This document shows positions 48,679-64,000 of a stretch of 64,000 nucleotides of DNA, piece by piece. The translations under genes and the position numbers were made by a program. The stretch covers positions 4,078,501 to 4,142,500 of the forward strand of contig NC_092576.1 of assembly GCF_037975245.1 (NCBI RefSeq), given 5' to 3'. The notes below the pieces were generated by a model that saw nothing but the letters and a program-made list of their open reading frames with translations, was not told the DNA's origin and searched no databases. Positions within the stretch are counted from its first letter, which is position 1. Every line of letters starts with the position of its first letter. This stretch comes from Apostichopus japonicus (Eukaryota; Echinodermata; Holothuroidea; Aspidochirotida; Stichopodidae).

Positions 48679-51229
48679 CCAGTCAACCTTTCTTCAACCG
48701 GATTTCTTGGCGAACTGCAGGACGAATCTAACTTCCTATCTTTCAGTATAGGCCATATATTAGAGGGAGCACTTTATGTACGTGATGAAAAAACCCGTTG
48801 CTTATTGTCAAAGACATTCAACATATGCGAGAGTGGGCGAAGATAATCCAATTTTGGATAGTGTAATGACAGCATCCATCGAATTCTTCTTTGTTAATTA
48901 TGTCTCTCAGTCGGTTTCGCCATTCGGTTTCTTTTACTGGGAAATAATATTTTAGTATTAAAAGAGAATAATTTTATCCACGAGCATTTCCTTTTAACAG
49001 CAGGGTTTCTCTCGTGGTGGTTTATAAGTTTGAATGGATTCATTCACTCAACCATCGAGTTGAAGAATGGTTGTATATTGCCTTCCGCTGGCCTTTTTAG
49101 TTAGGATTAAATGTTAATTGTATTTGTTAATGCCAAAGAATATATCAAGCACAAACAATTGTGTAACTTGCAGGTATTATTACGTTGCTTAATATCTATA
49201 AAAATTGTTTTACAATAAAAAACTGATATGATTTTAATCTTGATAGCCTACAGCTGTGGTAAGTATGAATGTACTGGATATTTTGTAAATATATTAATCG
49301 GGAATCATACAGTATGTTGATGATAAAGCTACTTAAATAGGCGAAACCTGTAAGTTTCAGATATTAGACTCCTGGCTAAAGGAAGCAAATGTTATAATTA
49401 CATATGTAATCATCTTAATAATTCGCAATATAACGTCAGGCCAACTTACTTTTACACATTCTTAAATACTTGTCACAATCAAAAAGCTTCACAATCTTGT
49501 CAACATAGGTCATAACATTAGGTACTCGTTAGTCTGATAGTATAACAAAACTGTACTTTACTATAGTATCCGAGTGTTTCTCTGGTAGTAAGGATTCTAT
49601 TGAATAATACATTTTTTAAGATTCTAAGCAAACAATTCATGAATCACAGAACTTTTACCAATATAACTTTAAATGTAACCAGTCTCACTCTTATATTTAA
49701 ATAATATTTTGTTTCCTTAAGTGTATTCAGAGTGTAGAAGGAAACGAAAGCACTAAAGGGGAAGATATTATTAAAAATATGTTGAAGGTATGCAAATACT
49801 AAAATCAACTAATCAGTTAGTGCTTACAACTTTCTGAAAGTAGTTTTGCTTTCTAACAACTTGTAGACCACATTGCATAAGTTACAAACATTCTTACAAC
49901 CACCAATGAACATTTTAAATGTCATTTGCAACAAAATACGACTTTGGAATCTATATGCTATATAACTAATACTTACAAACTAAATTATAAATGAACTAGA
50001 TTACGATACATTGAAATAGAACATTTTTTTTACTGAAAGCATGTAAAGATGACAGACTAATTAAAATGAAAACTTTGATATTAAGGTAAATACAATATAA
50101 TACAAAACGATATTTCTTGAAAAGTAAGACAACTATCAACAAGGCACAAGCACTAACATATCGAAAAGTTTCACTGTGAGATTCATCTTAGAGACCGAAT
50201 TAAATCAATTTTCAAGCGCTAAGTATGGACGTTTTTATAAGTTGACCTCGTGTAATATACGGTACAAGGTGCTCACTCTTTCCAAGTTCATGTCATCAAA
50301 ATTGTTAATCTTACTATTGGTCTTCATGTTGAAACTTCTGTTTAGAACTGATTACATTAGGTCGACTTTATCAACCAAGTTAAAGGTAAATAGCACTTAG
50401 TCTACCATTGTTGGTGCATCAAATTTATCAGATATGTAAAATAACAGCAAAATGATGTCAACAGATTATAGATAACTACTTCTTTTTTGAAAGGGTAATC
50501 GTGCTTATAGAAGCCAAGGCATTTACGTGCTATTTACTCAAAGGTGTTAACTTTTACCCAAACTTCTTATGGATTCATCCCTTTGCAAATCTTTACCTGT
50601 GAAAAAAAGGAAGAAGCAACTGAATGTTGTATAGACCCTATTATGTTATGTCCAACAATAAATACCCTTTACATTGTTCAGGTTACCAAGTGCCCAACAA
50701 ATCAGTCGTACCAAAAGTACTATTAATGTTTTTCGAAATCTAGCTTAGGTAGGGGTTAAATTTGCTGAGAAATAAACTATAAACTTTAATTAATATTAGG
50801 AATAACCGCAATTGTCATTTCGTTTGAGTGACTTTTGTCAATTTATTTATTTGTTTTTGTAACAGTCTTTTCTTACCATCTTTTCCATGGTCTCCGGTGA
50901 TACTACAGTGTTATTTGATGGATGCTGTGGAATGAATCATAAACATGGGGCTGAAAACAGCAGATTCGATACATTTCAATTGACGTCATTCTATATAAAC
51001 TATGTGATATTAACAGGAATTACGATAGAATCGATACGACTAGCATGAACATGACAAAAAACGACCTGTCCGACGAAATGAAGCATAATACGACGGGTGC
51101 ATAGTGTTCAAATGCTAACACTCCACGTGCACTGCCAGAAGTGAAAGGACTGTACGATACGTCCTTTTCACCTCGAGATCCAACTGTACAATGAAACGAT
51201 CAAACTGTTACTCCATGTAATACCGAAGT
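48679..51229. other. Intergenic, nothing recognised
   Basis: AT-rich sequence with only short open frames. A fragment at about 49432-49458 (AACGTCAGGCCAACTTACTT onward) matches the part of the intron-3 insertion that starts at the hammerhead stem III and cleavage site. Confidence 0.5.
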
Positions 51230-51610
51230 GTATTGTGATGTATGGCAGAATACCGCAGTGTTGTGTGAGATATGGTAGAATACCGCAGTGTTGTGTGAGA
51301 TATGGTAGAATACCGAAGTGTTGTGTGATGTATGGTAGAAAACCGATGTTTAGTGTGATGTATGGTAGAATACCGCAGTGTTGTGTGAGATATGGTAGAA
51401 TACCGCAGTGTTGTGTGAGATATGGTAGAATACCGAAGTGTTGTGTGATGTATGGTAGAAAACCGATGTTTAGTGTGATGTATGGTAGAATACCGAAGTG
51501 TAGTGTGATGTATGGTAGAATACCGAAGTGTAGTGTGGTGTATGGTAGAATACCGCAGTGTTGTGTGATGTATGGTAGAAAACCGAAGTGAAGTGTGATG
51601 TATGGTGGAC
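51230..51610. repeat. 30-bp minisatellite downstream of the NACHT gene
   Basis: About 12 copies of a 30-bp unit such as TATGGTAGAATACCG followed by CAGTGTTGTGTGA. Because the period is a multiple of three, long open frames appear on both strands (repeating YGRIPQCCVR on + and YSTIHHTTLR on -). Neither has a start context or splice sites that suggest a gene. Confidence 0.9.
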
Positions 51611-52058
51611 AAAAAGGTAACAGCGGGGTTATTCAGATTAGTGCATCTGGGAATACTAAGAGGTAACGTGAGAACACAAGCTACAGGCATCATTTTATGT
51701 TACGATTGATACGATGTATATCATGTTCCTCGTGTTGTTGTGTAATACTTAAATTAAAACGAGAATCATGATCACATCACTAGTAACCACACAGATGTCA
51801 TAGCCTTACCTCCCAATAACCAGACCGTAGATTCAGACGATAACAGATCAGCGTAGGATACCAAAACACTTCAGAAAGAAGAGAAAATGACACTCTTTAA
51901 GTATATATTAGTAGACAATTTTAACGTTTAACGATCTTTCTTAGTGTTGCTTTTGTAAATCAAGAATGCATTCAGCTTGTACATACAAAAAAGTCATGAA
52001 TTTTGTTGGAGGTAAATAATTATATACGCCATTTTAAACAAACAAAGTTTTTGACTCT

Positions 52059-54804
52059 CTAACCTTCTACCGCTTTTTCACAAAGCTTGGATAAAACAGG
52101 ATCATACTCTTGGAATCGACGAGGTACAATGCAGTCAGCGAACCTGAAAGACAATGAAGTAATTAATTCAAAATATGACTTCATAATTTAAGATATGATC
52201 ATAATGCAACCGTCAGATTTCAGTTATACGTACAATAACAAATGTATACTTACGAGATATAGCATAAATTTTCGCAATTACTTGCATAGTGGAATATGTT
52301 GAGCATCTCTTGGTCATTGAGTTCTGATCCCGCCATCCTGACCCAAAGATGTTTCAAGGTATCATGAATCGGTATACTTAGACCAGATTTCATGGTGATT
52401 AGGCTTCCAGAAACATCTACCTTTTGAATTACGTCATGTAGCATTATATTAGATACTGTGACCTGCAAATAAAGAAGACTGTAATGCATTAAAATATTCA
52501 AGTTGAAGATATGTTATGAATATATGTTATGAATCTACGTTATGAATATATAGTGAAAACAGTGAAATTACGACCCTCCTTACCGGTTTCGAACCTCTGG
52601 ACATACAATCAGCGTCCATGGCCTAGTTGGTTAGGGTGTCCGCGTACAAAGCGGGAGGCCCGGGTTCGAATCCCGGTGGAGGCTGGAAGTTTTTTCACTG
52701 TTCTGGATTGTCCTTCTCATTACGTTTACATTTATATATATATATATATATATATATTTATACATGTATAAAAACAAGTCTAAACACGATATTCTATTGC
52801 GTTGCAACTCAGGGTTTCACAAACATTTTTTTCACTGCGGTGATCATCAGGCAACTATTTACTTTTGGGACGGTCAGGTTTTTTTGAACGGTTGCCATGA
52901 CGAAATTTGGACACAAAATGTTTTGTTTCAGATGTTTAGATCACTGGCTAGCAACAGACTCAGAACTATAGCTGATCAAATTATTTAGATAAATTGAAGT
53001 ATATATATATATATTTTATACCTTATGTATTGATGCTATTGAAAGTATTTGGAGGACAGATTTCTGCCACAGCATGGTGTCTTCTTGGTGGATGTTTATC
53101 GTCTCAGAACAGCATTCTTTCAAAGTGTCGTAAACGTTGTGATTGTCTCCGCTTTGCTCCAGCATACAAAGTATTGCCAATTGATCGACACCATCAATAT
53201 CCCGGATGTATTGTATTATGTACTTAGCGACATCTGGTTTTATTCCACAGACGAAACGATACAAGTTTTGGAAGTCATATGGATACAAATCATCGATGAT
53301 TTCAAGTAAGGACTCTTCATCCGAATGTTCTGGGCCATTGTCATACGCAGTTAAAACATCCACCATGTAAAGAGCGGCATACCACTCGCAGAACAAACCA
53401 TGATTGAAGATGACTTTTCTTGGTTCATCGCGTTCCGTAGACTCACAAGTTGTTTGTACTTCACAAAAGATTCCAATTCTTAAGTAACGTTGTAAAACGT
53501 CATCACCTAGAATTTGACATAGTCTGTCCCTACTCCATGATGGCTCATGAGAATCGAGGAGACAGTCATACGCGAACTTTTTTAGTTCACGAGGAGGAGC
53601 ATCATCGTAATTGAGAACTGTCTGGAGTGTTTGGTCGTCCATCTTGCTGATGAAGTGGTTGTGGAAACATGCGATCATTTGACGGAAATAGCCAGTCATG
53701 GTAGTATATAGCTTTAAGGTATCATTTTTATACGCAATATGCGCATACACAGCAAAGAATATTGGAACCCGACAGAGGTCTCCAAGAGTCGGGTTTTCCT
53801 GGAGAGATTCTTTGATTCTCGTTGCTGCGGAATCATCATCTTTTGTTACTATTTTACGAAGGTACTCATCCTGGCATAGATTGTTGAATCCAGTTAGTCT
53901 AAGTCTCTTAGTATCTTTATGTATCATCTGCTCAATACACGGAGTACGCGTTGTGAGAATTACTTCAAAATGTGGAAACATCTCATTTTGTATAATAGCC
54001 AAAATATCATCATGAACTGTTACGTCGAAATTACGGTACTCATCGACACTGTCCAAAACAAACAGTACATACGAAGACTGTTGTAGAATATTTTGAATAT
54101 CTTCGACGTTGATAATTGACTGTGTCTTTAAATTACACTGTCTGATACACTTGTATATCGATGTCAGACCGCTTATTTCTCTGAGTTGTAGAACTATTAA
54201 TATTTCTACGTCTTTCAAGCATGATTCTGGTGTATCTGTGGACCATTCATGAGCCAGTTGAAGGGTCAACAATGACTTACCATACCCAGGTCCACTCTCT
54301 ATGATACGTCGATTAGATTTTACTCGATGATCTGACCTTATTTGTTTGTACGTTTCCAACGACTCCCATTCATCAATATTCTCAGCATTCCTAGTTAAAC
54401 ATTCAATTGTTCCTGTCGTGTAGATAGCGTCCACGGAAGACGTATTACACGTCAAAGAAGGAATCGTCTTAATGTTACTGCACCATTCTCTATACACTTC
54501 TCTTAACTCTGTAACGAACTGTTTTTTAACGTCTGCAAAGAAAATAATGAACGAGATTTTTTTAAGTTGTATGGTAGTTTTATTATGAAAAAAAAAACTT
54601 TAATTGCGTTGGTGTTGATTTTATCATAAAAGTTACTAGAATTAACACAAAAACGACTGTACCCAAGAAACGAATGTTCATCTAACCATGGAGCTATTAT
54701 CTGTTTATAGCTCCATGATCTAACCATGGAGGTAACGCCTCTATGATCTGACACGTATATTAAATAACTAGAGACTTACCGGGAGGCGGTGTAAGTTCCG
54801 TCAT
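52059..54804 (-). CDS. NACHT-domain (NLR-type) NTPase
   Basis: Four exons on the minus strand: 54804-54780, 54532-53022, 52462-52254 and 52143-52059, with phases that join to 609 residues. Exon 1 supplies only the start (MTELTPPP plus one base). The big second exon carries the NACHT ATPase: Walker A GPGYGKS (89-95), Walker B LFVLDSVDEY (165-174) and sensor-type VILTTRTP (199-206), followed by the helical part. The last two exons give about 97 residues with one LRR-like stretch (TLKHLWVRMAGSELND, then NCENLCYI). NLR proteins are cytoplasmic sensors that oligomerise on ATP exchange. The IIESGPGYGKSLLTLQLAHEW style recalls expanded marine-invertebrate NLRs. I see no Death, CARD or TIR domain and no proper LRR array, so this is a compact or minimal NLR, or further isoforms use unseen exons. 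A TATA-like ATATAG lies near 54890. Confidence 0.85.
52612..52756 (+). mobile_element. tRNA-like head with tail (SINE or tRNA pseudogene) in NACHT intron
   Basis: 52612-52684 folds as a 73-nt cloverleaf: acceptor GCGTCCA against TGGAGGC (one mismatch), anticodon arm CCGC-GTACAAA-GCGG and T arm CCGGG-TTCGAAT-CCCGG. The anticodon would be ACA (Cys codon UGU), which is rarely used. A short body and an (AT)n tail follow. It lies in intron 2 of the NACHT gene, on the opposite strand. A SINE is likelier than a working tRNA. Confidence 0.6.
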
Positions 54805-56103
54805 GGTGTCACAATATTCCTGAGATATTCCTTCTCGTCGTCAACGCAGCGAACCGAACGTGCTCAGAACTATACGATAATGGTGCTTCTATATTTTACT
54901 AGGAGTGTCTTCTGTCGTTATACATGTACGTTAGGTGTATTATACTACATGTACGTTAACATGTATCATACATGTATTTAACTTCACACTGCTCTTGTGC
55001 TATATATAGATACCAGGTACCTAACGTACACGTTATCGAGGTTGATTTCAAAGTCCATATTTGCATTTATCGTGATTGATTTCATCTTATCAACTATCAA
55101 AGCTGTAAATTAATAACATAATAGCTGAAGGCTGATGGTAAACAATCTGCAACACATCACCTTCGTGTTAACCTCGAATGAATTGGCGTTGTCATGTAAC
55201 TGGATTCACCATTTTTCATTCTTGTAATGCGCGTGTGCGCTACAATATTGACATCACTGGCCAAGTGAACGATCCCTATATTACTGGACGTTGAAACTTA
55301 AGGTTTCAAATCGTCTCTGCGTGTACATTTGTAGTTTCAGAGGCTACCTGCGGAGCTAATTTCTTCTGAGCGTGTCACGGCGTTCACAAGCGCCCTCATT
55401 TTTAGGCACCTGCAATATGTCTATACTCCGATTACCTAGTGTGTTGTCCGCCCATAAAAATAATACCACCATGAACAACCAAGAAGTTCTTCCTAATATT
55501 GCAAGCACGCCACTTGCACTACAATACTACGTATTTGCAGGCAAAAGCAGTTCTAGTTGGTTTAGGAATTGCAATTTCAAAGTCTAAAGTCTTACAGCGT
55601 TGCCTGAAATGTAAATATTAGATACTGCTGTGGTGATCTATTTATAATTTTTGTTGATTTAAAGAACAAATGTCACAAGACGGTTTTTCGGGCCGCTTAT
55701 TTACAAGTAGCTGCAGCCTGCGCGTTACTGCCTTACTTTATGATGTAAAATCAATCCATTTGCTGAATTTATCTACCAATTAGTACGTTAGGAATCTACT
55801 TGTGGCCGTGTTTCTTTTACTAAATAGGTTAAAAGATAAATAGTAGGATGGTGCTGTGTAATGTGTCAAGAATCGAGAAAGTATTGCAAAGGAATGACCA
55901 AAGTAGGCGTTTTGCTCACATGGGCGGAACCAGGATTTAAAATAAAAGAAGGGGTATGGATCCGACGTCTTTGAAGCCAACTGACATATAAGGGGTGTGA
56001 GGGTCCTCTTCCAGGATGACAAGAAGCGGAATTGTATATTCTGAGGTATAAATTGAGAATATAAATTAGGGCTATACTTAGGTCTACGTGTAATGTTGTA
56101 CTG

Positions 56104-56168
<65 letters not shown>

Positions 56169-57507
56169 GTTAGCCCATTCTTATATCTCTGTTGAAATGT
56201 AAACACAAATCCATATGTTTCTTCCCACTCGTCAATTAATGGTACGCACGCAGAGATCACACTAACGAAAAACAATGACAAACAAACATAAAGAAAACAC
56301 AGAAAGAAAGATATTAAAGTAATATATGTCATGTTCTTCATGTTTACAAGCTACTTGAGTGCAATATGCAGATTAATGTTGAGGCTACTAGTTGAATAGG
56401 AATGCATTATTATAGTAAACGCCATGACCCTCGTATACATTCCATTTCATACTTAAAAAATGAGTTTTCTATAAAGAGCAACGGGCATGGTATGAACACT
56501 AATACTGCAGGCTCTTACACATAGTGAGTATTAGCATACATAATTAATAGAAAGGCCTTCTGCTCCCATTGGTTCTCCTCCTATTGGCGGCGTAATGCAT
56601 GTGCCCAGGCAATAACAGAATAATGAGCTCCATTCAACATACCCTCTAAAAACTTCATCTTTGATTACGAGTTTGATCCCTTTCGGCCAAAAAGATTTGA
56701 AACCTCCTCTCGTCAAAAATAAATGAAGTTAAAACATACGGTCATTACCTTAAGTCACCTGCTTTCCAACCTATGCTCTCTGATTGCTCAACACATTGTA
56801 CATTGTCCCTTTTACGCAATGTCGTCGCATATTCAACACATTTAATTGAGTACACTGCTATTCAAATGTTCCTTGTAGTGATTATTTCAGCAGTTGTCCT
56901 TGATCGTTAGCCATAATATTGGATCTTTGTAAATAACGAAAACAAATCATCTTCAAAATCCTTCAGACACATTCTCCGACCTTGCACAAGTTATAAAATA
57001 ACCCATACAGCCATTATTGTCAAGAATTTTCATTTCAGTTTTATTCTAATAGCCGTTGTTGGTATCGATTTTCGAAGTAGTTGGGTATGAATTCGTCAAT
57101 CTAAAACATGTATTGAAATGTCTACTTATTAATGACATTGTTGCGGACTTATTTTTTCTTATGACGAATCGGAAATGTTATAAAACTATCTACTGAAATA
57201 TTGTACTGTAGCAGAGAAAGTAACCATTTTCGTCCTGTTCGGCATGAGAGTTCAATATTTAATGTTCATATTGGTGTTTTTTTTTTGTAATACATTATTT
57301 CTGCTGCAAGTTGGTTTGACCGTACGAGAGTAGTAGTATTGTCCAATGCACGTAGACAGTGAGAACTCCGTCCAGCAGGTTCCCTCTTTTAGCTGTCACC
57401 GTCGTCCATTAGTATTTATCGCACGTCATAATAAACAGATCTGAGAATATATTACGTCACGGAGAGTGCAACGATACTGTCTAACATATAGTTTAATGAC
57501 ACAATGA
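54805..57507. other. Intergenic between NACHT and CD225 genes
   Basis: Contains the NACHT promoter side (TATA-like words near 54890 and TATATATAG near 55005) and a (TA)n run at about 56107-56165. A minus-strand frame at 56341 begins MKNMTYITLISFFLCFLYVC, like a signal peptide, but runs into the (TA)n repeat without a clear donor. No gene is called. Confidence 0.5.
56107..56165. repeat. (TA)n microsatellite
   Basis: About 30 uninterrupted TA units. The flanking open frame that translates it as alternating Tyr-Ile is an artefact. Confidence 0.95.
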
Positions 57508-61068
<3,561 letters not shown>

Positions 61069-61134
61069 TTTGTACTGTTCTGAAATAGAAAAAAAAATTA
61101 TTTGGAAGTTTAGGAAAGTATTTACTGGCCTTTA

Positions 61135-62602
61135 ACAATGGACACTTCTGCCTTGCGCCGAAGAAAGTTTACTAATCAAATAACCCGAGTTCAACGACAT
61201 AACAACAAAAGACTTAATTTTTGGCCAAAATTATTCTGTAAAATTCAACTGGCTGCCAAATACCTTACCAGAGTTTATACTTTTAAGCACATTCCAACAC
61301 TCCTCTTCAGTCAAAGCACCTTCACAATTATTTCTTAAATCGTCGTTCAAACCCGGAACAAGAAGCGACACAGTAAAATAATTATCCAAGCTAGCATTAT
61401 TACAAGTAGCATACAAAGTTTCGTAAAACGTCCGCTCAACGTTTAGAACTGTTCGCTTCTTTAAATTTAGGAAGTACTGTGTATTCCGCTCACCTTTTTC
61501 AACCCATCTCGCTCTAGAGCGGATAATAATACCGTCAATGTTTGCCTCGTAAATGTTGTCAAGGCAGCGCTTAGCGTTTGAAATCTGTAGTTTAAGGGAC
61601 GACGTGGGATTGAAAATGAATTCAGTTTCTAAAGAAATAATAACTTTTTGCAGCGTTTGTTCCTTTTTCCTAACAAAACGAGATTTATTTTTTAGAGTAC
61701 CGTATTTCATGGACCAGGAACGTATGAGAAATTTTAAATATTCCCCCAAAAATTGTGGATTAGCTACATCTTAATCCCATTCTGCCAAAGCATAAGAAAC
61801 CAACTTTCGAATTCCATCTACAAAGTCTGCATCTTTCAATAGGGAATTGCTTAATTTCCAAACTCCCCCACCTCTCTTAAATGTTGAAGCACGAATATTA
61901 AAAATTACCCCATTATGATCGGACTGAATGGTTGATAAAGTATAACAGTCATTACAAAAGGTAACAAGTTGGCCGACACCAGAAAAAAGTCTAACCTACA
62001 ACTAAGTTCATCAATAATATTTGAAAACCACGTGAAAAGATACCTCTTTTGGTTCCTCTTCCTAAATACATCAACTAACTTATAACCTTGTTTGCAGTAA
62101 AAGAGTACTTCTCTCGCTCTAAAATTTGTTCTTTTTGTGCCCCCCCCCCTTCTTTTCGAGATCAAGACCCAGAACTAAGTTAAAATTACCGCCCCATATA
62201 ATGTTTTTTTTTTCAAGTAAAGTTAGACGCCAAGCACCTATATATTACTGAAAAAGGTGGATGGTCCCTATCAGGGGCATAAACGTTAACAATAGTATAA
62301 ACAATATCATTAATAACAATATCTATAATAATGATTCGGCCATTGCAATCAAACAAATGTTTAACAATTGTGAGGCTATGAGAAGGATTAAAGAGAATAG
62401 CGCACCCTTACAGATCCACAAGAAAAAAATGCCTTTCCACCCCGTTCATTATTCCAAAAGCTTGTAGAAGCGTCAATGCAATGGGTTTCTAGAATTAAAA
62501 ATTTTTTTTTTGTTATGTAGCCAAGTAAACACCTCACGTCTGTTCTTAGGGTCATTTAATCCACAAGCATTAAAGGTACACACCGAGATAATATCATGCA
62601 TT
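61135..62602 (-). pseudogene. LINE ORF2 remnant (endonuclease and RT linker)
   Basis: Fragments in several frames read FNACGLNDPKNRREVFTWLH (endonuclease N-terminus), ETHCIDASTSFWNNERGGKA, VNVYAPDRDHP, SCRLDFFLVSANLLPFV (endonuclease C-terminus), then RSRARWVEKGERNTQYFLNL and EEECWNVLKSINSGK of the pre-RT linker. Frameshifts and stops separate these pieces, so it cannot encode an active protein. Confidence 0.85.
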
Positions 62603-62911
62603 TTAAAGACTGAAAAGAACAAACAGAAAAACACACTACAACAATACAGACAGACAAACTCTCAAAGACAAAACAGCAACAAAAACAACAAGACAACCCA
62701 ACAAAAGAGTGCTTTGTTTGCACTCGATAGAAAAGGAATGAGGTCTAACCTTGACGTAACAATCGAACATTCCATATAGAGTTAAGGGAACACTTAAGAA
62801 AATATTGTAATTCGTCAGGAAATTACAAAGAGAAATGGTACAGAAAATAATTTTAATGAACTTCAAAAAAATCTGTGAAATTCACTGGTTAATTCCATGA
62901 CGTTGTTTCAA

Positions 62912-63692
62912 TCAAAAGGGTACGGTTTCCCACGAGCATCCCGCCACTTCCCCGCCACGAATTGTAGTTTAACTCCATTCGAGTACAGTTCCTTCACTTT
63001 AGCCGATGGGGCTTTTTTTCTCCACCAAATCCAACTTCGTTAGGTCATCTACAAGAAAAAAGTCTTGTTCCTTCAGGTGAGTTCTCCACGACTTCATAAT
63101 AGTAATCTTATCCTGAAAGGACAGACATCTCGCTAAAATGTGTGGCGGTTTATCTCCAACACCCCGTCCATCTCGATGGCAACTCTCAACGTGTATCTCT
63201 TGGCCATTCGGAAACTGGGAAGGAACCTTTTCTTTTATAATAGTTCAACAATTCTCGTTATCAATTCGATTGATTCCAACGACTCTGAAATTGTTCCATC
63301 TAGAATGCCGCTCAAGTTTATTTATTCACTCGGCATTTTCTTCAATGGTAGCATTGGCCTTCTCCAAGGCCTTAGAAAAGCCAGAAAAGCGATCTGAATA
63401 ATCCTCGTCTCTTTTCTCTAACTCCTCCACTCGTTCAGATAAGGCTTTGATGGCCCTGTCCAGGTTTTTCTCCAACATTCCAATGCTTTTGTCAAAATTG
63501 TTACGTAATGATATCTTAAATGTTTCAAATGCCTCCTTCTAGCTAGGTGGAGTATCGGATTCAGAGCTAGAACCACGTTTTTTTGCTACATTGACTTAGC
63601 GTGGTAGGCTCTTTACTAGCCGTGTCACTAACTGTAGGCCTATTTGTAGCCTTTGACTTATTTTTGCTTCCTCTGGGCCTACCTCTCACCAT
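62912..63692 (-). pseudogene. LINE ORF1 remnant
   Basis: Starts MVRGRPRGSKNKSK, then a coiled-coil-like stretch (KALSERVEELEKRDEDY), an LERHSRWNNFRVVGI segment as in L1 ORF1 RNA-binding domains, HILARCLSFQDK, and a C-terminus GKWRDARGKPYPFD. Several in-frame stops and frame changes interrupt it. It would encode a nucleic-acid chaperone for retrotransposition if intact. Confidence 0.8.
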
Positions 63693-63847
63693 AAAGGCAA
63701 CAACTTAATGTAAAAAAGTTAGAATATTAGTGATATTCAGGGTTGGTGCTGAAAAAACATTTGCTCGATCTGGAGGAAGTGGTGAAAAAGCGCTAAAACT
63801 GAGAGCCCCTTACAGAATGTTCTTGACAGTTAGAAGGCCATCCAATC

Positions 63848-64000
63848 CCAAATAATGATAATGATAATGATAATGATAATGATAATGATAATGATAATGA
63901 TAATGATTATGATTATGATTATGATAATGATAATGATAATGATCATGATCATGATCATGATCATGATAATGATAATATTAATGATAATGATAATGATAAT
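63848..64000. repeat. (ATAATG)n microsatellite at the window end
   Basis: Hexanucleotide repeat with ATTATG and ATCATG variants, continuing past the window edge. Confidence 0.95.

Larger units (their letters stand above)
61135..63715 (-). mobile_element. Decayed L1/Tx1-like LINE, 3' truncated
   Basis: Minus-strand order is ORF1 remnant, AP-endonuclease remnant, then the linker to the reverse transcriptase, cut off near 61135 just before the catalytic RT motifs. The two coding parts are listed separately. The element ends about 70 bp before the proposed first CD225 exon, so it could supply sequence to that gene's promoter. Confidence 0.8.

Noticed and set aside
52612-52684. Functional tRNA-Cys gene
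   Set aside because: ACA anticodon, acceptor mismatch, and a SINE-like body and (AT)n tail directly attached.
56084-56341. Signal-peptide-like minus-strand frame as a secreted protein gene
   Set aside because: The frame runs into a (TA)n repeat with no convincing donor and no downstream exon. The leader-like start could be chance in AT-rich DNA.

Overview
This is an animal nuclear sequence: low GC, multi-exon genes with GT-AG introns, tRNA-derived SINEs, hAT-type transposons, an L1/Tx1-like LINE remnant and many minisatellites. The wording of the NACHT gene, frequent TAGGCCTA-type words and the gene content suggest a marine deuterostome, most likely an echinoderm and perhaps a sea cucumber. 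That is inference from family resemblance, not a database match.

Layout. 1-7.8 kb holds no gene I can support, only a MITE, a perfect hairpin and an 86-bp tandem array. 7.84-45.7 kb is a local segmental duplication with four intact four-exon genes (A-D, all on +, starts at 14255, 18239, 27217 and 39602). Each encodes a secreted 188-residue protein: signal peptide, short Cys-rich lead and one F5/8 type C (discoidin) domain. Each has a TATA-like box about 90-100 bp before the start and a shared AATAAA 222-236 nt after the stop. The spacers are copies of one another, differing by a few SINE, hAT and satellite insertions. Almost all amino-acid differences fall in the three loops that carry ligand-binding spikes in discoidin domains.

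45.7-52 kb is mostly non-coding, with a 1.23-kb hAT element and a 30-bp minisatellite. 52.06-54.80 kb holds a four-exon NACHT (NLR-type) ATPase gene on the minus strand, 609 residues, without a recognisable death-fold domain or full LRR array. 57.5-61.07 kb holds a minus-strand gene for a CD225/dispanin-type two-pass membrane protein, split by a 69-bp minisatellite. 61.1-63.7 kb is a decayed LINE, and the window ends in a hexanucleotide microsatellite.

Possible joint meaning. A multicopy secreted lectin-like family with variable recognition loops lies within 20 kb of an NLR-type sensor and a CD225 protein, a family that includes the IFITM antiviral factors. This looks like an innate-immunity neighbourhood, but no shared regulation is visible and the link is a hypothesis. 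The other notable feature is a hammerhead-ribozyme-like fold in the same intron of genes A, B and D, inside an insertion that gene C lacks.
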